Assembly: GCA_012221805.1 (NCBI GenBank)
Contig: CP015195.1
Span: forward strand, 186,001-250,000
Direction: 5' to 3'
DNA: 64,000 nt
Source: Pasteurellaceae bacterium RH1A
GTDB lineage: Bacteria; Pseudomonadota; Gammaproteobacteria; Enterobacterales; Pasteurellaceae
Made by a program: the position numbers and the translations under genes
Notes under the pieces: generated by a model
What the model was told of the DNA's origin: nothing
Seen by the model: the letters and a program-made list of their open reading frames with translations, nothing else
Database searches by the model: none
Shown here: piece after piece, positions 1 through 11,452 of the stretch
Layout of the letters: each line of letters begins with the position of its first letter
Numbering within the stretch: the stretch's first letter is position 1

Positions 1-53
1 TTTTAACAAGACCATTCCCTCTTGGAGCAGAACCAGTAAACTAAGTGGGTTTG

Positions 54-92
54 ACAAGCGGTGCAAATTTTTGCTTTTTTTACACCGCTTGT
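54..92. repeat. Inverted pair of Apl-type DNA uptake signals
   Basis: ACAAGCGGT at 54-62 faces ACCGCTTGT at 84-92, with a GCAAATTTTTGC-like spacer. This is the Apl form of the Pasteurellaceae uptake word. Such facing pairs often double as a transcription terminator hairpin for the gene upstream, which here lies outside the window. Confidence 0.8.
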
Positions 93-197
93 ATTTATGA
101 TCCATATCAGAAAAGCCCCACATTTCCGTGGTGGTTTGCCACCAAGCATGTTAGGCTTTTCTACCTCTAAATTATTACTTTCTGTTAGGAGATTAAC

Positions 198-1592
198 ATG
201 GCATTCCGTATCGAAAAAGACACTATGGGTGAAGTGCAGGTTCCTGCCGATAAATATTGGGCAGCTCAAACTGAACGTTCCCGCAACAACTTCAAAATCG
301 GCCCTGAAGGCTCTATGCCGGCTGAAATCATCGAAGCCTTTGGCTACCTGAAAAAAGCCGCCGCCTTTGCCAACCACGATTTAGGCGTCTTGCCTGTGGA
401 AAAACGTGACTTAATCGCCCAGGCCTGTGATGAAATCCTGGCCAAGAAATTAGACGACCAGTTCCCGCTGGTTATCTGGCAAACTGGCTCAGGCACGCAA
501 TCCAATATGAACGTCAATGAAGTGGTGTCCAACCGTGCCCACGTGCTTAACGGCGGCCAACTGGGCGAAAAATCCGTTATTCATCCTAATGATGATGTGA
601 ACAAGTCCCAGTCTTCTAACGACACCTACCCAACCGCCATGCACATTGCGGCCTATAAAAAAGTGGTCGAACACACCCTGCCTTGTGTCAAACGCCTGCA
701 AAAAACCTTGGCTGCCAAGGCTGAAGCCTTCCAAGATGTGGTCAAAATCGGCCGCACCCACTTGATGGATGCCACCCCGCTGACCCTAGGCCAAGAATTT
801 TCAGCCTATGCCGCCCAATTAGCCTTTGGCATTAAGGCCCTAGAAAACACCCTACCACACTTAGCAGAGCTGGCCCTAGGCGGCACTGCCGTTGGCACAG
901 GCCTCAACACCCCGAAAGGCTATGATGTCAAAGTGGCCGAATACATCGCCAAGTTCACAGGCCTGCCGTTCGTGACCGCTCAAAATAAATTTGAAGCTCT
1001 GGCCACCCACGATGCCATTGTAGAAACCCATGGCGCCCTCAAACAACTTGCCGTGTCGCTCTACAAAATTGCCAACGATGTGCGTTTGCTAGCTTCAGGC
1101 CCACGTTCAGGCATCGGCGAAATCCTTATTCCTGAAAATGAGCCAGGTTCGTCTATTATGCCGGGCAAGGTCAATCCAACCCAATGTGAAGCCATGACCA
1201 TGGTCGCCGCTCAAGTGCTAGGCAACGATGTCACCATCTCCTTTGCCGGCACCCAGGGCCACTTCCAGTTGAACGTTTATAAACCTGTTATGGCCTACAA
1301 CTTCCTGCAATCAGCCCAGCTCTTGGGTGATGCTTGTGTGTCCTTCGACGAACACTGCGCCGTGGGCATTGAGCCGAACCACCCACGCATTAAGCAACAG
1401 CTTGAGCAATCTCTGATGTTGGTAACGGCACTTAACACCCACATCGGCTACGAAAATGCGGCCAAAATCGCCAAAACAGCCCATAAAAATGGCACAACCC
1501 TTAAAGAAGAAGCCATCAACCTAGGCCTTCTCACTGCCGAGCAATTCGATGAATGGGTTCGCCCTGAAGATATGGTGGGCAGCTTAAAATAA
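198..1592 (+). CDS. fumC: Class II fumarate hydratase
   Basis: Interconverts fumarate and malate in the cytoplasm; a TCA-branch enzyme used reductively in anaerobic Pasteurellaceae. The 464-aa length is normal for FumC. Visible family marks are the SGSG-type region ([10 protein letters not shown] near residue 97) and the fumarate lyase signature [11 protein letters not shown] near residue 318. The ATG at 198 follows a TTAGGAGA ribosome site. It is a single gene, transcribed away from the window edge and convergent with the his operon, sharing a terminator with it. FumC rather than aspartase or argininosuccinate lyase is favoured by the whole-length pattern. Confidence 0.97.
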   Translation: MAFRIEKDTMGEVQVPADKYWAAQTERSRNNFKIGPEGSMPAEIIEAFGYLKKAAAFANHDLGVLPVEKRDLIAQACDEILAKKLDDQFPLVIWQTGSGTQSNMNVNEVVSNRAHVLNGGQLGEKSVIHPNDDVNKSQSSNDTYPTAMHIAAYKKVVEHTLPCVKRLQKTLAAKAEAFQDVVKIGRTHLMDATPLTLGQEFSAYAAQLAFGIKALENTLPHLAELALGGTAVGTGLNTPKGYDVKVAEYIAKFTGLPFVTAQNKFEALATHDAIVETHGALKQLAVSLYKIANDVRLLASGPRSGIGEILIPENEPGSSIMPGKVNPTQCEAMTMVAAQVLGNDVTISFAGTQGHFQLNVYKPVMAYNFLQSAQLLGDACVSFDEHCAVGIEPNHPRIKQQLEQSLMLVTALNTHIGYENAAKIAKTAHKNGTTLKEEAINLGLLTAEQFDEWVRPEDMVGSLK

Positions 1593-1610
1593 GCTCTCTT
1601 TGATCTAAGA

Positions 1611-1640
1611 AAAAATGGTGCTGGAAAGCACCATTTTTTT
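1611..1640. terminator. Bidirectional terminator between fumC and hisIE
   Basis: Stem AATGGTGCT / AGCACCATT with a GGAA loop, with A-run on the left and T-run on the right, so it can stop both fumC (plus) and the his operon (minus). Confidence 0.9.
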
Positions 1641-1643
1641 ATC

Positions 1644-2252
1644 TTATTTGGCATGCCGCTCCTTGAGCTTGCCAATCACATCCGCCCAAGACAAGTCGGC
1701 ATCTTGCAGCAAAACGGTTAAGTGATAGGCCAAGTCTGCCGCTTCACAAATGGTTTCTTCCCGATCCTTAACCGTAGCAGCTAGGGCCGTTTCCACGCCC
1801 TCCTCGCCCACTTTCTGAGCAATGCGTTTAGTGCCACGAGAATAGAGATGGGCTGTGTAAGAACTTTCTGGATCAGCCCCCTTACGGGCTTCAATCAAGC
1901 GCTCCAATTTTGCAAAAAAGACCCAATTTTGCTCCGCTTGTAGCTGGCTAAAGCAGCTTTCCGTGCCAGTGTGGCAGGTTGGCCCAATGGGGTCGGCCAA
2001 AATGAGCAAGGCGTCCTGATCGCAATCCAAGCTCATATCCACCACATTGAGGAAATGGCCTGAACTCTCGCCCTTGGTCCAATGCCGATTTTTGGTGCGA
2101 GAAAAGAAGGTCACTTTTTTCTCGGCCAGGGTTTTTTCCAAGGCTTCAGGGTTCATATAGCCCAGCATTAGCACTTCACAGGTGGTAGCGTGTTGCACGA
2201 TAACAGGGAGGAGGTTGTTGATTTTGGGCCAGTTGATTCGATCTTTTAACAT
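1644..2252 (-). CDS. hisI: Bifunctional phosphoribosyl-AMP cyclohydrolase / phosphoribosyl-ATP pyrophosphatase
   Basis: Catalyses steps 2 and 3 of histidine synthesis. The 202-aa length matches the fused HisIE of enterobacteria. The N-terminal cyclohydrolase half shows the TKGESSGH core and the metal ligands in [10 protein letters not shown] and CHTGTESCF (residues about 60-105). The C-terminal half is the helical HisE domain with [15 protein letters not shown] near residue 140. Last gene of the his operon; a small lipoprotein gene separates it from hisF, whereas hisF and hisI usually abut or overlap. Confidence 0.96.
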   Translation of the reverse strand: MLKDRINWPKINNLLPVIVQHATTCEVLMLGYMNPEALEKTLAEKKVTFFSRTKNRHWTKGESSGHFLNVVDMSLDCDQDALLILADPIGPTCHTGTESCFSQLQAEQNWVFFAKLERLIEARKGADPESSYTAHLYSRGTKRIAQKVGEEGVETALAATVKDREETICEAADLAYHLTVLLQDADLSWADVIGKLKERHAK

Positions 2253-2261
2253 AATACTCTC

Positions 2262-2618
2262 TTAATAAACTTTCACTATATATACATAATTTCTTGATAT
2301 CCCTGCCAAATTGTTATGGCGATTAGTTACAAGAACCCTAATTCTCTGTCCTTTTTCTAATTTTGATTTATAATTCCAAAATGGCAAGCTGCTAAATATT
2401 ACACGATCAGAAATATAATTTTCGCATTTATTTTCCAAAGATCTTATTTCGATATCTTTAAAATAACCTATGGGTTGCTGGGTTCTCTCATCTATTCGAG
2501 AAGCAAGAACTGCGGTATTAAGCACTTCTGCATCAGTTTGACAAACTCTTTCTGTTGAATATAGACATCCTGTTAACATCATCGACAGGATATATAGTGG
2601 CAACCTTCCTATTTTCAT
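2262..2618 (-). CDS. Putative small lipoprotein inserted in the his operon
   Basis: I do not recognise this 118-aa protein. It starts with a basic residue and hydrophobic stretch followed by a lipobox-like LTGC at about residues 15-18, so it is probably an outer- or inner-membrane lipoprotein of about 100 mature residues. The rest is polar with scattered cysteines and no known motif. It lies 9 bp before hisI and 9 bp after hisF in the same direction, so it must be co-transcribed with histidine genes although nothing suggests a role in that pathway. Its base composition is clearly more AT-rich than hisF and hisI, pointing to acquisition. Function unknown. Confidence 0.75.
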   Translation of the reverse strand: MKIGRLPLYILSMMLTGCLYSTERVCQTDAEVLNTAVLASRIDERTQQPIGYFKDIEIRSLENKCENYISDRVIFSSLPFWNYKSKLEKGQRIRVLVTNRHNNLAGISRNYVYIVKVY

Positions 2619-2627
2619 ATGTAACTC

Positions 2628-4144
<1,517 letters not shown>

Positions 4145-4150
4145 TTATAG

Positions 4151-4204
4151 CCTAGGGTAACGAGTTACCCTAGGTTACTTATCAATCTACCCCTTTGGGG
4201 TAGA
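4151..4204. repeat. Two adjacent hairpins between hisH and hisA
   Basis: First hairpin: CCTAGGGTAA / TTACCCTAGG with a CGAG loop (4151-4174). Second: TCTACCCC / GGGGTAGA with a TTT loop (4186-4204). No T-run follows in the his direction, so these look like palindromic repeat units rather than terminators. The hisB-hisC spacer holds a similar pair. Confidence 0.7.
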
Positions 4205-4210
4205 TTTAAA

Positions 4211-4800
4211 CTAGATATTTTCAATAAAATTCTTCAACAATCTCGCCCCCACTTCCCCGAACGCTCTGGGTGAAACTGCACGCCGTAGAAATTATCCTTA
4301 TTCAGCACAGCCGAAAAAGGTTCTCCGTAATCGCAGGTGGCAAGGGTGTGTTGATTAGGCAGAACCCCATAGCTGTGCACAAAATAGAAATGCGATCCTG
4401 ACGGAATGCCATCAAAAAGTGGATGATGGTCAAATTCTACACGGTTCCAGCCCATATGGGGCAAAGGCAAGCCGTGATCAGGTAATTTTTCTGTGCGAAC
4501 AGGGATGATCCCTAGGGTTGGTAAATTGCCTTCTTCAGAATAATCGGTGAGCAACTGCATACCTAAGCAGATCCCAAGCAAGGGTTGGGTCAGGTTTTGA
4601 ATTTCCTCAATTAAATTTAAATCGGCAAAGTTATGCATAGCCGCTTTTGCTGTCCCAACGCCAGGCAAAATCAGCTTATCCGCAGCTTGAATGTCTGCTA
4701 ACTTATTACTACTTTTGGGTTGGTAGCCCAAACGCTCAAAGGCAAATTTAACCGATGAGAGATTAGAGCAACCTGTATCAATAATCACGATGTTTGTCAT
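4211..4800 (-). CDS. hisH: Imidazole glycerol phosphate synthase, glutamine amidotransferase subunit (apparent frameshift)
   Basis: Supplies ammonia to HisF. The nucleophile Cys is in GICLGMQLL near residue 78 and the His/Glu of the triad in VQFHPE near residue 177. As written, the frame ends at 4234 after 188 aa with a non-family tail. Adding one base to the C run at 4255-4258 (reading [12 protein letters not shown]) restores the normal HisH C-terminus, ending at 4211. I therefore give the restored extent. Start ATG at 4800. Either a sequencing error or a recent mutation; the rest of the gene shows no decay. Confidence 0.9.
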
Positions 4801-4862
4801 ATTTTATCCTTACAAGCGGCTAAATTTAGCAAAATTCTTGCAAATCCAGCCGCACCTTGATC

Positions 4863-5954
4863 CTATAAAACGCCCTTCGAACTCGGCAAGGCATTCCCTT
4901 CCACCCTAATCGCCTGTCTCAGCGTCCGCCCAAAGGCCTTAAACAAACTCTCAATCTGGTGGTGGGCATTATCGCCTTTCACCTTCATATGCAGGGTAGC
5001 CATAAGCGTATAGGCGATAGACTGGAAGAAGTGTTCGGTCATTTCGCAGCTGAAATCGCCCACCTTATCCCGCTTGAATTTTGCCTTGAATTTGAAATAA
5101 GGGCGGCCTGATAAGTCTAGCGTACATTCCGCCTTGCATTCGTCCATTGGCAAGACGAAACCGAAACGCTGAATGCCCCGTTTATCGCCGAGTGCCTGTT
5201 TAAGAGCTGTGCCTAGGGCTAGGGCTGTGTCTTCCACCGTGTGGTGTTCGTCAATCCAGAGATCGCCCTTGCAGGTTACATTCATACGGAAACCGCCGTG
5301 GGTGGCGATTTGGTCTAGCATATGGTCGAAAAAGCCCACGCCTGTGCTGATTTGGTTTACGCCTGCTTCGTCCAGCCAAACTTGCACCTTGATGTCAGTT
5401 TCCTTGGTGGTGCGAACCACTTCGGCATAGCGTGGGCTGCTTGGGTTGTTGGCAACAGGTTCTGCCAGTAATTTTTCGGCAATCAAATCCCAATGTAGGT
5501 TTTCAGGGTGATATTGCAGGGCTTGAATACCCAGATTTTCTGCCAGTTGCACATCGGTGGCACGGTCGCCGATTACAAAGCTGGTGCTAGGATCGAAAAG
5601 CTTTTTATCAATATATTTTTTTAGTAGCTTGGTTTTAGGCTTGCGGCAGTCGCAATTATCTTCTGGGGCGTGGGGGCAAATCAGCACATCATCAAATTCA
5701 ATCCCCTGAGAGCGGAAGATCTCCAGCATGGCATTATGGGGCTTGTCAAAATCTTCCTGTGGGAAGCGTTCTGTGCCTAGGGCATCTTGGTTGGAGACCA
5801 TCACAAAACGGTAGCGATTTTTGAGTTTTAGCAAGGCAGGAATAACATTGCGTTCCAGCTTGAGTTTTTCCAGACTGTCGATTTGGAAGTCGGTTTTTGG
5901 CTCGTCAATCAGCGTGCCGTCACGGTCGATAAAGAGAATGGATTGTTGTGTCAT
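4863..5954 (-). CDS. hisB: Bifunctional histidinol-phosphatase / imidazoleglycerol-phosphate dehydratase
   Basis: Catalyses steps 6 and 8. The 363-aa fused form is typical of gammaproteobacteria. The N-terminal HAD phosphatase has the nucleophile motif FIDRDGTL at about residues 8-15 and a zinc site [14 protein letters not shown] near 103-116. The C-terminal dehydratase carries the metal-binding DEHHTVED near residue 236 and [13 protein letters not shown] near 331. A 78-bp spacer with two hairpins separates it from hisC. Confidence 0.97.
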   Translation of the reverse strand: MTQQSILFIDRDGTLIDEPKTDFQIDSLEKLKLERNVIPALLKLKNRYRFVMVSNQDALGTERFPQEDFDKPHNAMLEIFRSQGIEFDDVLICPHAPEDNCDCRKPKTKLLKKYIDKKLFDPSTSFVIGDRATDVQLAENLGIQALQYHPENLHWDLIAEKLLAEPVANNPSSPRYAEVVRTTKETDIKVQVWLDEAGVNQISTGVGFFDHMLDQIATHGGFRMNVTCKGDLWIDEHHTVEDTALALGTALKQALGDKRGIQRFGFVLPMDECKAECTLDLSGRPYFKFKAKFKRDKVGDFSCEMTEHFFQSIAYTLMATLHMKVKGDNAHHQIESLFKAFGRTLRQAIRVEGNALPSSKGVL

Positions 5955-5974
5955 ATTATGTTCCTTGTGTGTTG

Positions 5975-6028
5975 CCTAGCACGGCAAAGCCGTACTAGGT
6001 TAAGCATAATTCAGGGGCTTTGCCCCTG
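5975..6028. repeat. Two adjacent hairpins between hisC and hisB
   Basis: CCTAGCACGGC / GCCGTACTAGG (5975-5999) followed by CAGGGGC / GCCCCTG (6012-6028). Same plan as the hisH-hisA spacer: a CCTAG...CTAGG hairpin then a G/C-rich short hairpin. Confidence 0.7.
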
Positions 6029-6032
6029 TTGG

Positions 6033-7142
<1,110 letters not shown>

Positions 7143-8423
7143 TTACTTAAGGCTTTCCAACCTTAATGTAACCGCATTCTTGTGGGCCTGCAAGCGTTCG
7201 GCCTCTGCCATTAATTCCACCGTTTCCGCCAAATTCTTAAAGCCCTGTGGAGTCAGTTCTTGCACGGTCATTCGCTTGCTGAAATCCGCCAAACCTAGGC
7301 TGGAGTGGGTTTTGGTGTAGCCGTAGGTGGGAAGAACGTGGTTGGTGCCGCTGGCGTAATCGCCCATTGACTCAGGGCTGTAGGCACCTAGGAAAATCGA
7401 TCCTGCATTGTCCAGTTCAGGCAGAAGATCTCGTGGATTTTCGGTCTGCACGATTAAGTGTTCAGGAGCATAGGCGTTGCTGATTTGCACGCATTGCTCA
7501 AGGCTTTCAGCAATAAAAATACGGCTATTGGTAAGTGCCTTGCGAGCGGTTTCAGAGCGTGGTAGAACAGCGACTTGTTTTTCAAGTTCCATTTCAACCG
7601 CACTTGCCAAGGCTTGGCTTGGTGTGACCAAAATCACTTGGCTGTCTGCCCCGTGTTCGGCTTGGGAGAGCAGATCGCTGGCAACAAAGGCAGGATTGGC
7701 TTGGCGGTCGGCAATCACCAGCACTTCCGATGGCCCTGCTGGCATATCAATGGCTGTGCCCGTTTGTTGAACTTGGCGTTTTGCTTCCGTTACAAAGGCG
7801 TTACCTGGGCCAAAGATTTTATCGACTTTGGCCACGGTTTCCGTCCCTTGAGCCAGGGCAAAAACCGCCTGTGCCCCACCCACGGCGTAGATAGTCTGCA
7901 CACCACAAAGGTTGGCGGTGTAGAGAATTTCATCAGCAATGGGCGGCGGTGAGCAAAGCACAATCTGCTTGCAGCCTGCGATCTTGGCAGGCACGGCCAA
8001 CATTAAGACGGTGGAAAAAAGCGGGGCAGATCCACCTGGGATATACAAGCCTACGCTAGAAATCGGTCGGGTTAATACTTGGCAACGCACACCTGCAATG
8101 GTTTCCACATCCACTTCCTGATTGGCCTGGGCCTGGTGAAAGGTTTCGATATTTTTTTTCGCCCTTTGAATGGCGGTTTTAAGGTTTTCAGGAATACGGG
8201 CACTGGCTTGTGCAATCTGTTCTTGGCTGACCACAAGGCTATCGAGCTTGATCTTGTCGAATTTCTCAGTCAGCTCAAAAAGTGCCTGATCGCCTTGGGT
8301 TTTTACAAGTTTTTGAATATTTTCCACCGCTTGTTGAACGCTTTCCCCTGCAATTTGGGCAGGGCGGGCTAGGGTGGATTGTTTTTCTTGATTAGTTAAA
8401 TTATTCCAAATAAATGTTTTCAT
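7143..8423 (-). CDS. hisD: Histidinol dehydrogenase
   Basis: Zinc enzyme for the final two NAD-dependent oxidations to histidine. 426 aa, normal length. Motifs include the glycine-rich [14 protein letters not shown] near residue 130, [12 protein letters not shown] near 200 and the zinc-site region [12 protein letters not shown] near 253. Second gene of the operon; a 231-bp spacer rich in palindromes separates it from hisG. Confidence 0.97.
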   Translation of the reverse strand: MKTFIWNNLTNQEKQSTLARPAQIAGESVQQAVENIQKLVKTQGDQALFELTEKFDKIKLDSLVVSQEQIAQASARIPENLKTAIQRAKKNIETFHQAQANQEVDVETIAGVRCQVLTRPISSVGLYIPGGSAPLFSTVLMLAVPAKIAGCKQIVLCSPPPIADEILYTANLCGVQTIYAVGGAQAVFALAQGTETVAKVDKIFGPGNAFVTEAKRQVQQTGTAIDMPAGPSEVLVIADRQANPAFVASDLLSQAEHGADSQVILVTPSQALASAVEMELEKQVAVLPRSETARKALTNSRIFIAESLEQCVQISNAYAPEHLIVQTENPRDLLPELDNAGSIFLGAYSPESMGDYASGTNHVLPTYGYTKTHSSLGLADFSKRMTVQELTPQGFKNLAETVELMAEAERLQAHKNAVTLRLESLK

Positions 8424-8495
8424 TTTCTAAGCCTTTTTAATTCATATCTAATCTCAATGAGCCGACATGGGTTCCCTTCTGAACCGCCTGAGCGT

Positions 8496-8651
8496 GTACC
8501 GATTTTTAGGAAAAAATTTCTTGTTTGAGCCAACGAAGTTGGCGAGTTAAATTTTTTCCGTTAAGAAAATCGGTACTAAGCGAAGAAAAGCGGTGAAGTA
8601 GGGTTGCCTTTCTTTTGGTTACTTTTCTTTGGCAACGCAAAGAAAAGTAAC
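8496..8651. repeat. Long imperfect palindrome plus second hairpin between hisG and hisD
   Basis: 8496-8576 is an 81-bp imperfect inverted repeat whose arms begin GTACCGATTTT and end AAAATCGGTAC, with inner arms GGAAAAAATTT / AAATTTTTTCC. A second hairpin pairs GTTACTTTTCTTTG (8618-8631) with CAAAGAAAAGTAAC (8638-8651). No reading frame fits; probably dispersed repeat elements inserted inside the operon. Confidence 0.75.
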
Positions 8652-8654
8652 AAA

Positions 8655-9551
8655 TTACGCCATCATCTTCTCAATCGGCAACACCAAAATCGAACTAGCC
8701 CCAACTGCCTTCAACTCCTCCATGGTTTCCCAGAACAAGTTTTCCTGGCTAACAACGTGCATGGCAACGTGAGATTCATCATGGGCAAGGGGTAAAATGG
8801 TTGGATTTTCAATGCCCGGCAATAAGGCGATGACCTGCTCCAGTTTATCCTTCGGGGCGTGGAGCATAATATATTTGGATTCAGCGGCCTGTTGCACGCC
8901 CTGAATACGGGTCAGGAGCTTGTCCACCAGGGCTTGTTTTTCAGGGCTTAGCTCGGCCTGGCGTTGAATTAAACAGGCCTTGGATTGATAGATAACCTCC
9001 ACCTCCCGCAGACCGTTGGCCTCCAAGGTTGCCCCTGAAGAAACCAGATCGCAAATAGCATTGGCAATGCCGGCAGTCGGAGCCACTTCGACCGAACCCG
9101 TCAAAAGGCAGTTCTTAAAGGGCACATTTTGGGTTTGCATATAGCGTTTGAGGAGGTTGGGGTAGCTGGTGGCGATGCGGGTGTTGGTTAAGTCTTGAAT
9201 GCCTTGGTAGGCCACATCCTTAGGCAGGGCGATGGAGAGGCGGCAACCGCCGAAGTCTAGCTGGCGGAGTTTTTTGTAAGAAACCGGCTCGCCCGCATAT
9301 TCACGGCCCAGGGCTTCTTCTTCCAGCACGTTTTCGCCGATAAAGCCTAAATCCACCACGCCATCAAAGACCAAACCTGGAATATCATCATCCCGCACCC
9401 GTAAAATGTCGATGGGCATATTTTCCGCATAGGCAATCAGGCGTTGTTCATTCCAGTTGATCTTGACCCCGCATTGTTTGAGCAGGGTTTGGCAGTCCTG
9501 GCTCAGGCGGCCTGATTTTTGCATGGCGATTCTTAAGCGTTTGGTTTGCAT
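8655..9551 (-). CDS. hisG: ATP phosphoribosyltransferase (long form)
   Basis: First, feedback-inhibited step of histidine synthesis. The 298-aa length identifies the long HisG with a C-terminal ACT-like regulatory domain rather than the short HisGS/HisZ type. N-terminal [16 protein letters not shown] and the PRPP-binding segment ETGNTL-like region ([14 protein letters not shown] near 172) fit. Preceded by the his attenuator; first structural gene of the operon. Confidence 0.97.
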   Translation of the reverse strand: MQTKRLRIAMQKSGRLSQDCQTLLKQCGVKINWNEQRLIAYAENMPIDILRVRDDDIPGLVFDGVVDLGFIGENVLEEEALGREYAGEPVSYKKLRQLDFGGCRLSIALPKDVAYQGIQDLTNTRIATSYPNLLKRYMQTQNVPFKNCLLTGSVEVAPTAGIANAICDLVSSGATLEANGLREVEVIYQSKACLIQRQAELSPEKQALVDKLLTRIQGVQQAAESKYIMLHAPKDKLEQVIALLPGIENPTILPLAHDESHVAMHVVSQENLFWETMEELKAVGASSILVLPIEKMMA

Positions 9552-9580
9552 AATCTTTCCTTCTAATCTATTTTAGGTAT

Positions 9581-9615
9581 AAAAAAGCCCCGAAGGTGCT
9601 GACCTTCGAGGGCGA
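9581..9615 (-). terminator. his operon attenuator terminator
   Basis: In the minus direction a GC-rich stem (CCTCGAAGGTC / with ACCTTCGGGG) is followed by a run of six T. It sits between the leader peptide and hisG, so it is the rho-independent terminator arm of a his attenuator. Confidence 0.9.
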
Positions 9616-9633
9616 TAACAGTGAGGTTTGTCG

Positions 9634-9720
9634 CTACTCGTTACTTATCTTTCGGGTAGCACCAAGGCCCGAAAGAGATTCGGGTTGATGGTGATGATGA
9701 TAAGTAACAAATGCCTTCAT
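9634..9720 (-). CDS. hisL: his operon leader peptide
   Basis: A 28-codon frame beginning MKAFVTYHHHHQ with four consecutive His codons, preceded by a GAGGAAG ribosome site, and followed 20 bp later by the attenuator terminator. The run of His codons makes the ribosome stall when charged His-tRNA is scarce, which favours the anti-terminator fold. A pause-type hairpin (CCCGAATCTCTTTCGGG) overlaps codons 13-18. Enterobacterial HisL has seven His codons; four is a short regulatory run. Too short to appear among ordinary ORFs. Confidence 0.92.
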   Translation of the reverse strand: MKAFVTYHHHHQPESLSGLGATRKISNE

Positions 9721-9954
9721 GATGTCTTCCTCAAATTAGCTGTTTGGCAATGTACGATAAAAACCTTCCTTTGGCAAGCCTGTTTTTACATAAATTTGCA
9801 AAATCTTGCGAAATTTGACCCGCTTGCCAGAAAGCGATCTGTATCACAAAATCAAAACTTACTTTTAACATTTTATTTACACAAACCTTAATCCTGTGTT
9901 AAAAAGCAAAGGTTTTACTTAGCCCATTTATCTATCCCATTAAGAGGAGTATTT

Positions 9955-10953
9955 ATGAAAGCATTAAAATCCCTGGCTGCTGTTGTAGTGGCACTTTTTC
10001 TAGCAGGCTGTGATGACAAGGCCAAGAGCAACGAATCGGCTCCCGCTGCAAGCAGCCAACAAGCCCCTGCCGCCAGCGTGCAAAGCAAGTTTGTGACCAT
10101 TGCCACAGGCGGAGCATCAGGCCCTTACAACATTATCGCCACCTCCTTGGCCGATATTTACACCAAGCAGCTCAAAACCAATTCTAAAACCCAAACCACG
10201 GGTGCCTCGGTGGAAAACCTCAACCTACTGGCCCAGAAAAAGGTGGAAATGGCCTTTTTGATGAGCGACGCCCTCAATGATGGCATCAACGGCACGGGCA
10301 GCTTCCCGAAAAAAATCGACAATGTGCAAACCCTGGCCGCCCTTTATCCAAACTATGTGCAGATTGTGACCTCCAAGCGTTCAGGCATTCAAACCATTAC
10401 CGACCTGAAAGGCAAACGTGTGGCCACGGGGGCGCAAAACTCGGGCGTGGAAGTCAATGCCCGCAACCTCTTGGAGGGCTTTGGCATTACCTATAACGAT
10501 CTCAAGGTGGACTACTTGGGCTATGCCGAAGCGGCCGATGCCCTTAAGTCTGGCGTGATTGATGCAGCCTTCTTAACCAGCGGCCTGCCAAACTCCTCGC
10601 TTATGGAACTGCAACAAAGTTTTGACCTGCAACTGGTTTCTATTCCAGCTGAGGGGGTGGCAAAAATCGGCCAAGACAAGCCTTATTTCAATGCCATGGA
10701 GATTCCAGCCAACACCTACGGCAATGCCGAGCCAGTGCCAACGGCCGCCATTAAAAATGCCCTAGTGGTTCGTAGCGATTTAAGCGAGGACGATGTTTAC
10801 CTCTTAACCAAAACCTTCTTCGAGAGCCTGCCACAACTCCAAACCGCCCACCAAGCGGCCAAGGCTGTGAATGTTGAAGAAGCACAAAAAGGCTTGGTTG
10901 CCCCGCTCCACCCAGGTGCCAAGCGTTATTACGATGAAGTAAACCCAAAATAA
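9955..10953 (+). CDS. TAXI-family TRAP transporter solute-binding protein (lipoprotein)
   Basis: Periplasmic receptor of a tripartite ATP-independent transporter, substrate unknown (dicarboxylate or glutamate types are common). 332 aa; signal peptide ends in a lipobox FLAGC at about residues 15-19, so it is probably membrane-anchored. The mature domain begins FVTIATGGASGPYNIIA, the usual TAXI opening. ATG at 9955 has an AAGAGGAG site. Followed 1 bp later by the DUF1850 gene and then the fused permease, a standard TAXI operon. Divergent from the his operon. Confidence 0.92.
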   Translation: MKALKSLAAVVVALFLAGCDDKAKSNESAPAASSQQAPAASVQSKFVTIATGGASGPYNIIATSLADIYTKQLKTNSKTQTTGASVENLNLLAQKKVEMAFLMSDALNDGINGTGSFPKKIDNVQTLAALYPNYVQIVTSKRSGIQTITDLKGKRVATGAQNSGVEVNARNLLEGFGITYNDLKVDYLGYAEAADALKSGVIDAAFLTSGLPNSSLMELQQSFDLQLVSIPAEGVAKIGQDKPYFNAMEIPANTYGNAEPVPTAAIKNALVVRSDLSEDDVYLLTKTFFESLPQLQTAHQAAKAVNVEEAQKGLVAPLHPGAKRYYDEVNPK

Positions 10954-10954
10954 G

Positions 10955-11452
10955 ATGAGCAAGGCAGGCAAATGGCCTAAAACCCTGCTGGCCCTAGGCC
11001 TGGCTGTCGGCGCCCTTGCCTGCTATCCGCTTTCATTGCTAAGCCTGGAGACGGAGCAAGGCGCTTGTTATGTCAGGGCTGACCAGTTTGCCCTGCGCTG
11101 GCAGCATTCGGTGGAAAAGCAACTTTGGTATGAACACTACCGCCTGCAAGACGGCCAGCTCTTGCTCTATCAAACCTGGCTCCAAACCTTTGGGGCAGGC
11201 ACGCCTGTGCAGGGGCAGGTGCTAACCGATGCGCCCAAGGGTTTTGTCGGTTATGCTCAAGCGGTCAAGCTGCCCAGCCTGAATTGGGCAGTTTCCCGCA
11301 ATATGCAGGGCAGCCTGTTGGTCAATCAGCACACCCTCTTGCTCTACCAATCTCTGCCCGATTACAGCCAGGTGCAAATTCGCCCCGCTCAAGCCTCCTT
11401 GGCACGTTTTCTCTTAGGGACATCCTGTTATGACACATTCAACACCCGCTAA
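10955..11452 (+). CDS. DUF1850 protein of TAXI-TRAP operon
   Basis: 165 aa with an N-terminal hydrophobic segment (LALGLAVGALACYPLSLLSL) and the DUF1850 features FALRWQHSVEKQLWYEHYR. Members are found almost only between TAXI receptor and permease genes; their molecular role is not established. Starts 1 bp after the receptor stop and overlaps the permease start by 23 bp, so expression is coupled. Confidence 0.85.
   Translation: MSKAGKWPKTLLALGLAVGALACYPLSLLSLETEQGACYVRADQFALRWQHSVEKQLWYEHYRLQDGQLLLYQTWLQTFGAGTPVQGQVLTDAPKGFVGYAQAVKLPSLNWAVSRNMQGSLLVNQHTLLLYQSLPDYSQVQIRPAQASLARFLLGTSCYDTFNTR

Noticed and set aside
3..377. 124-aa minus-strand frame overlapping the fumC start
   Set aside because: Crosses an uptake-signal pair and the fumC 5' end; no ribosome site and no family resemblance.
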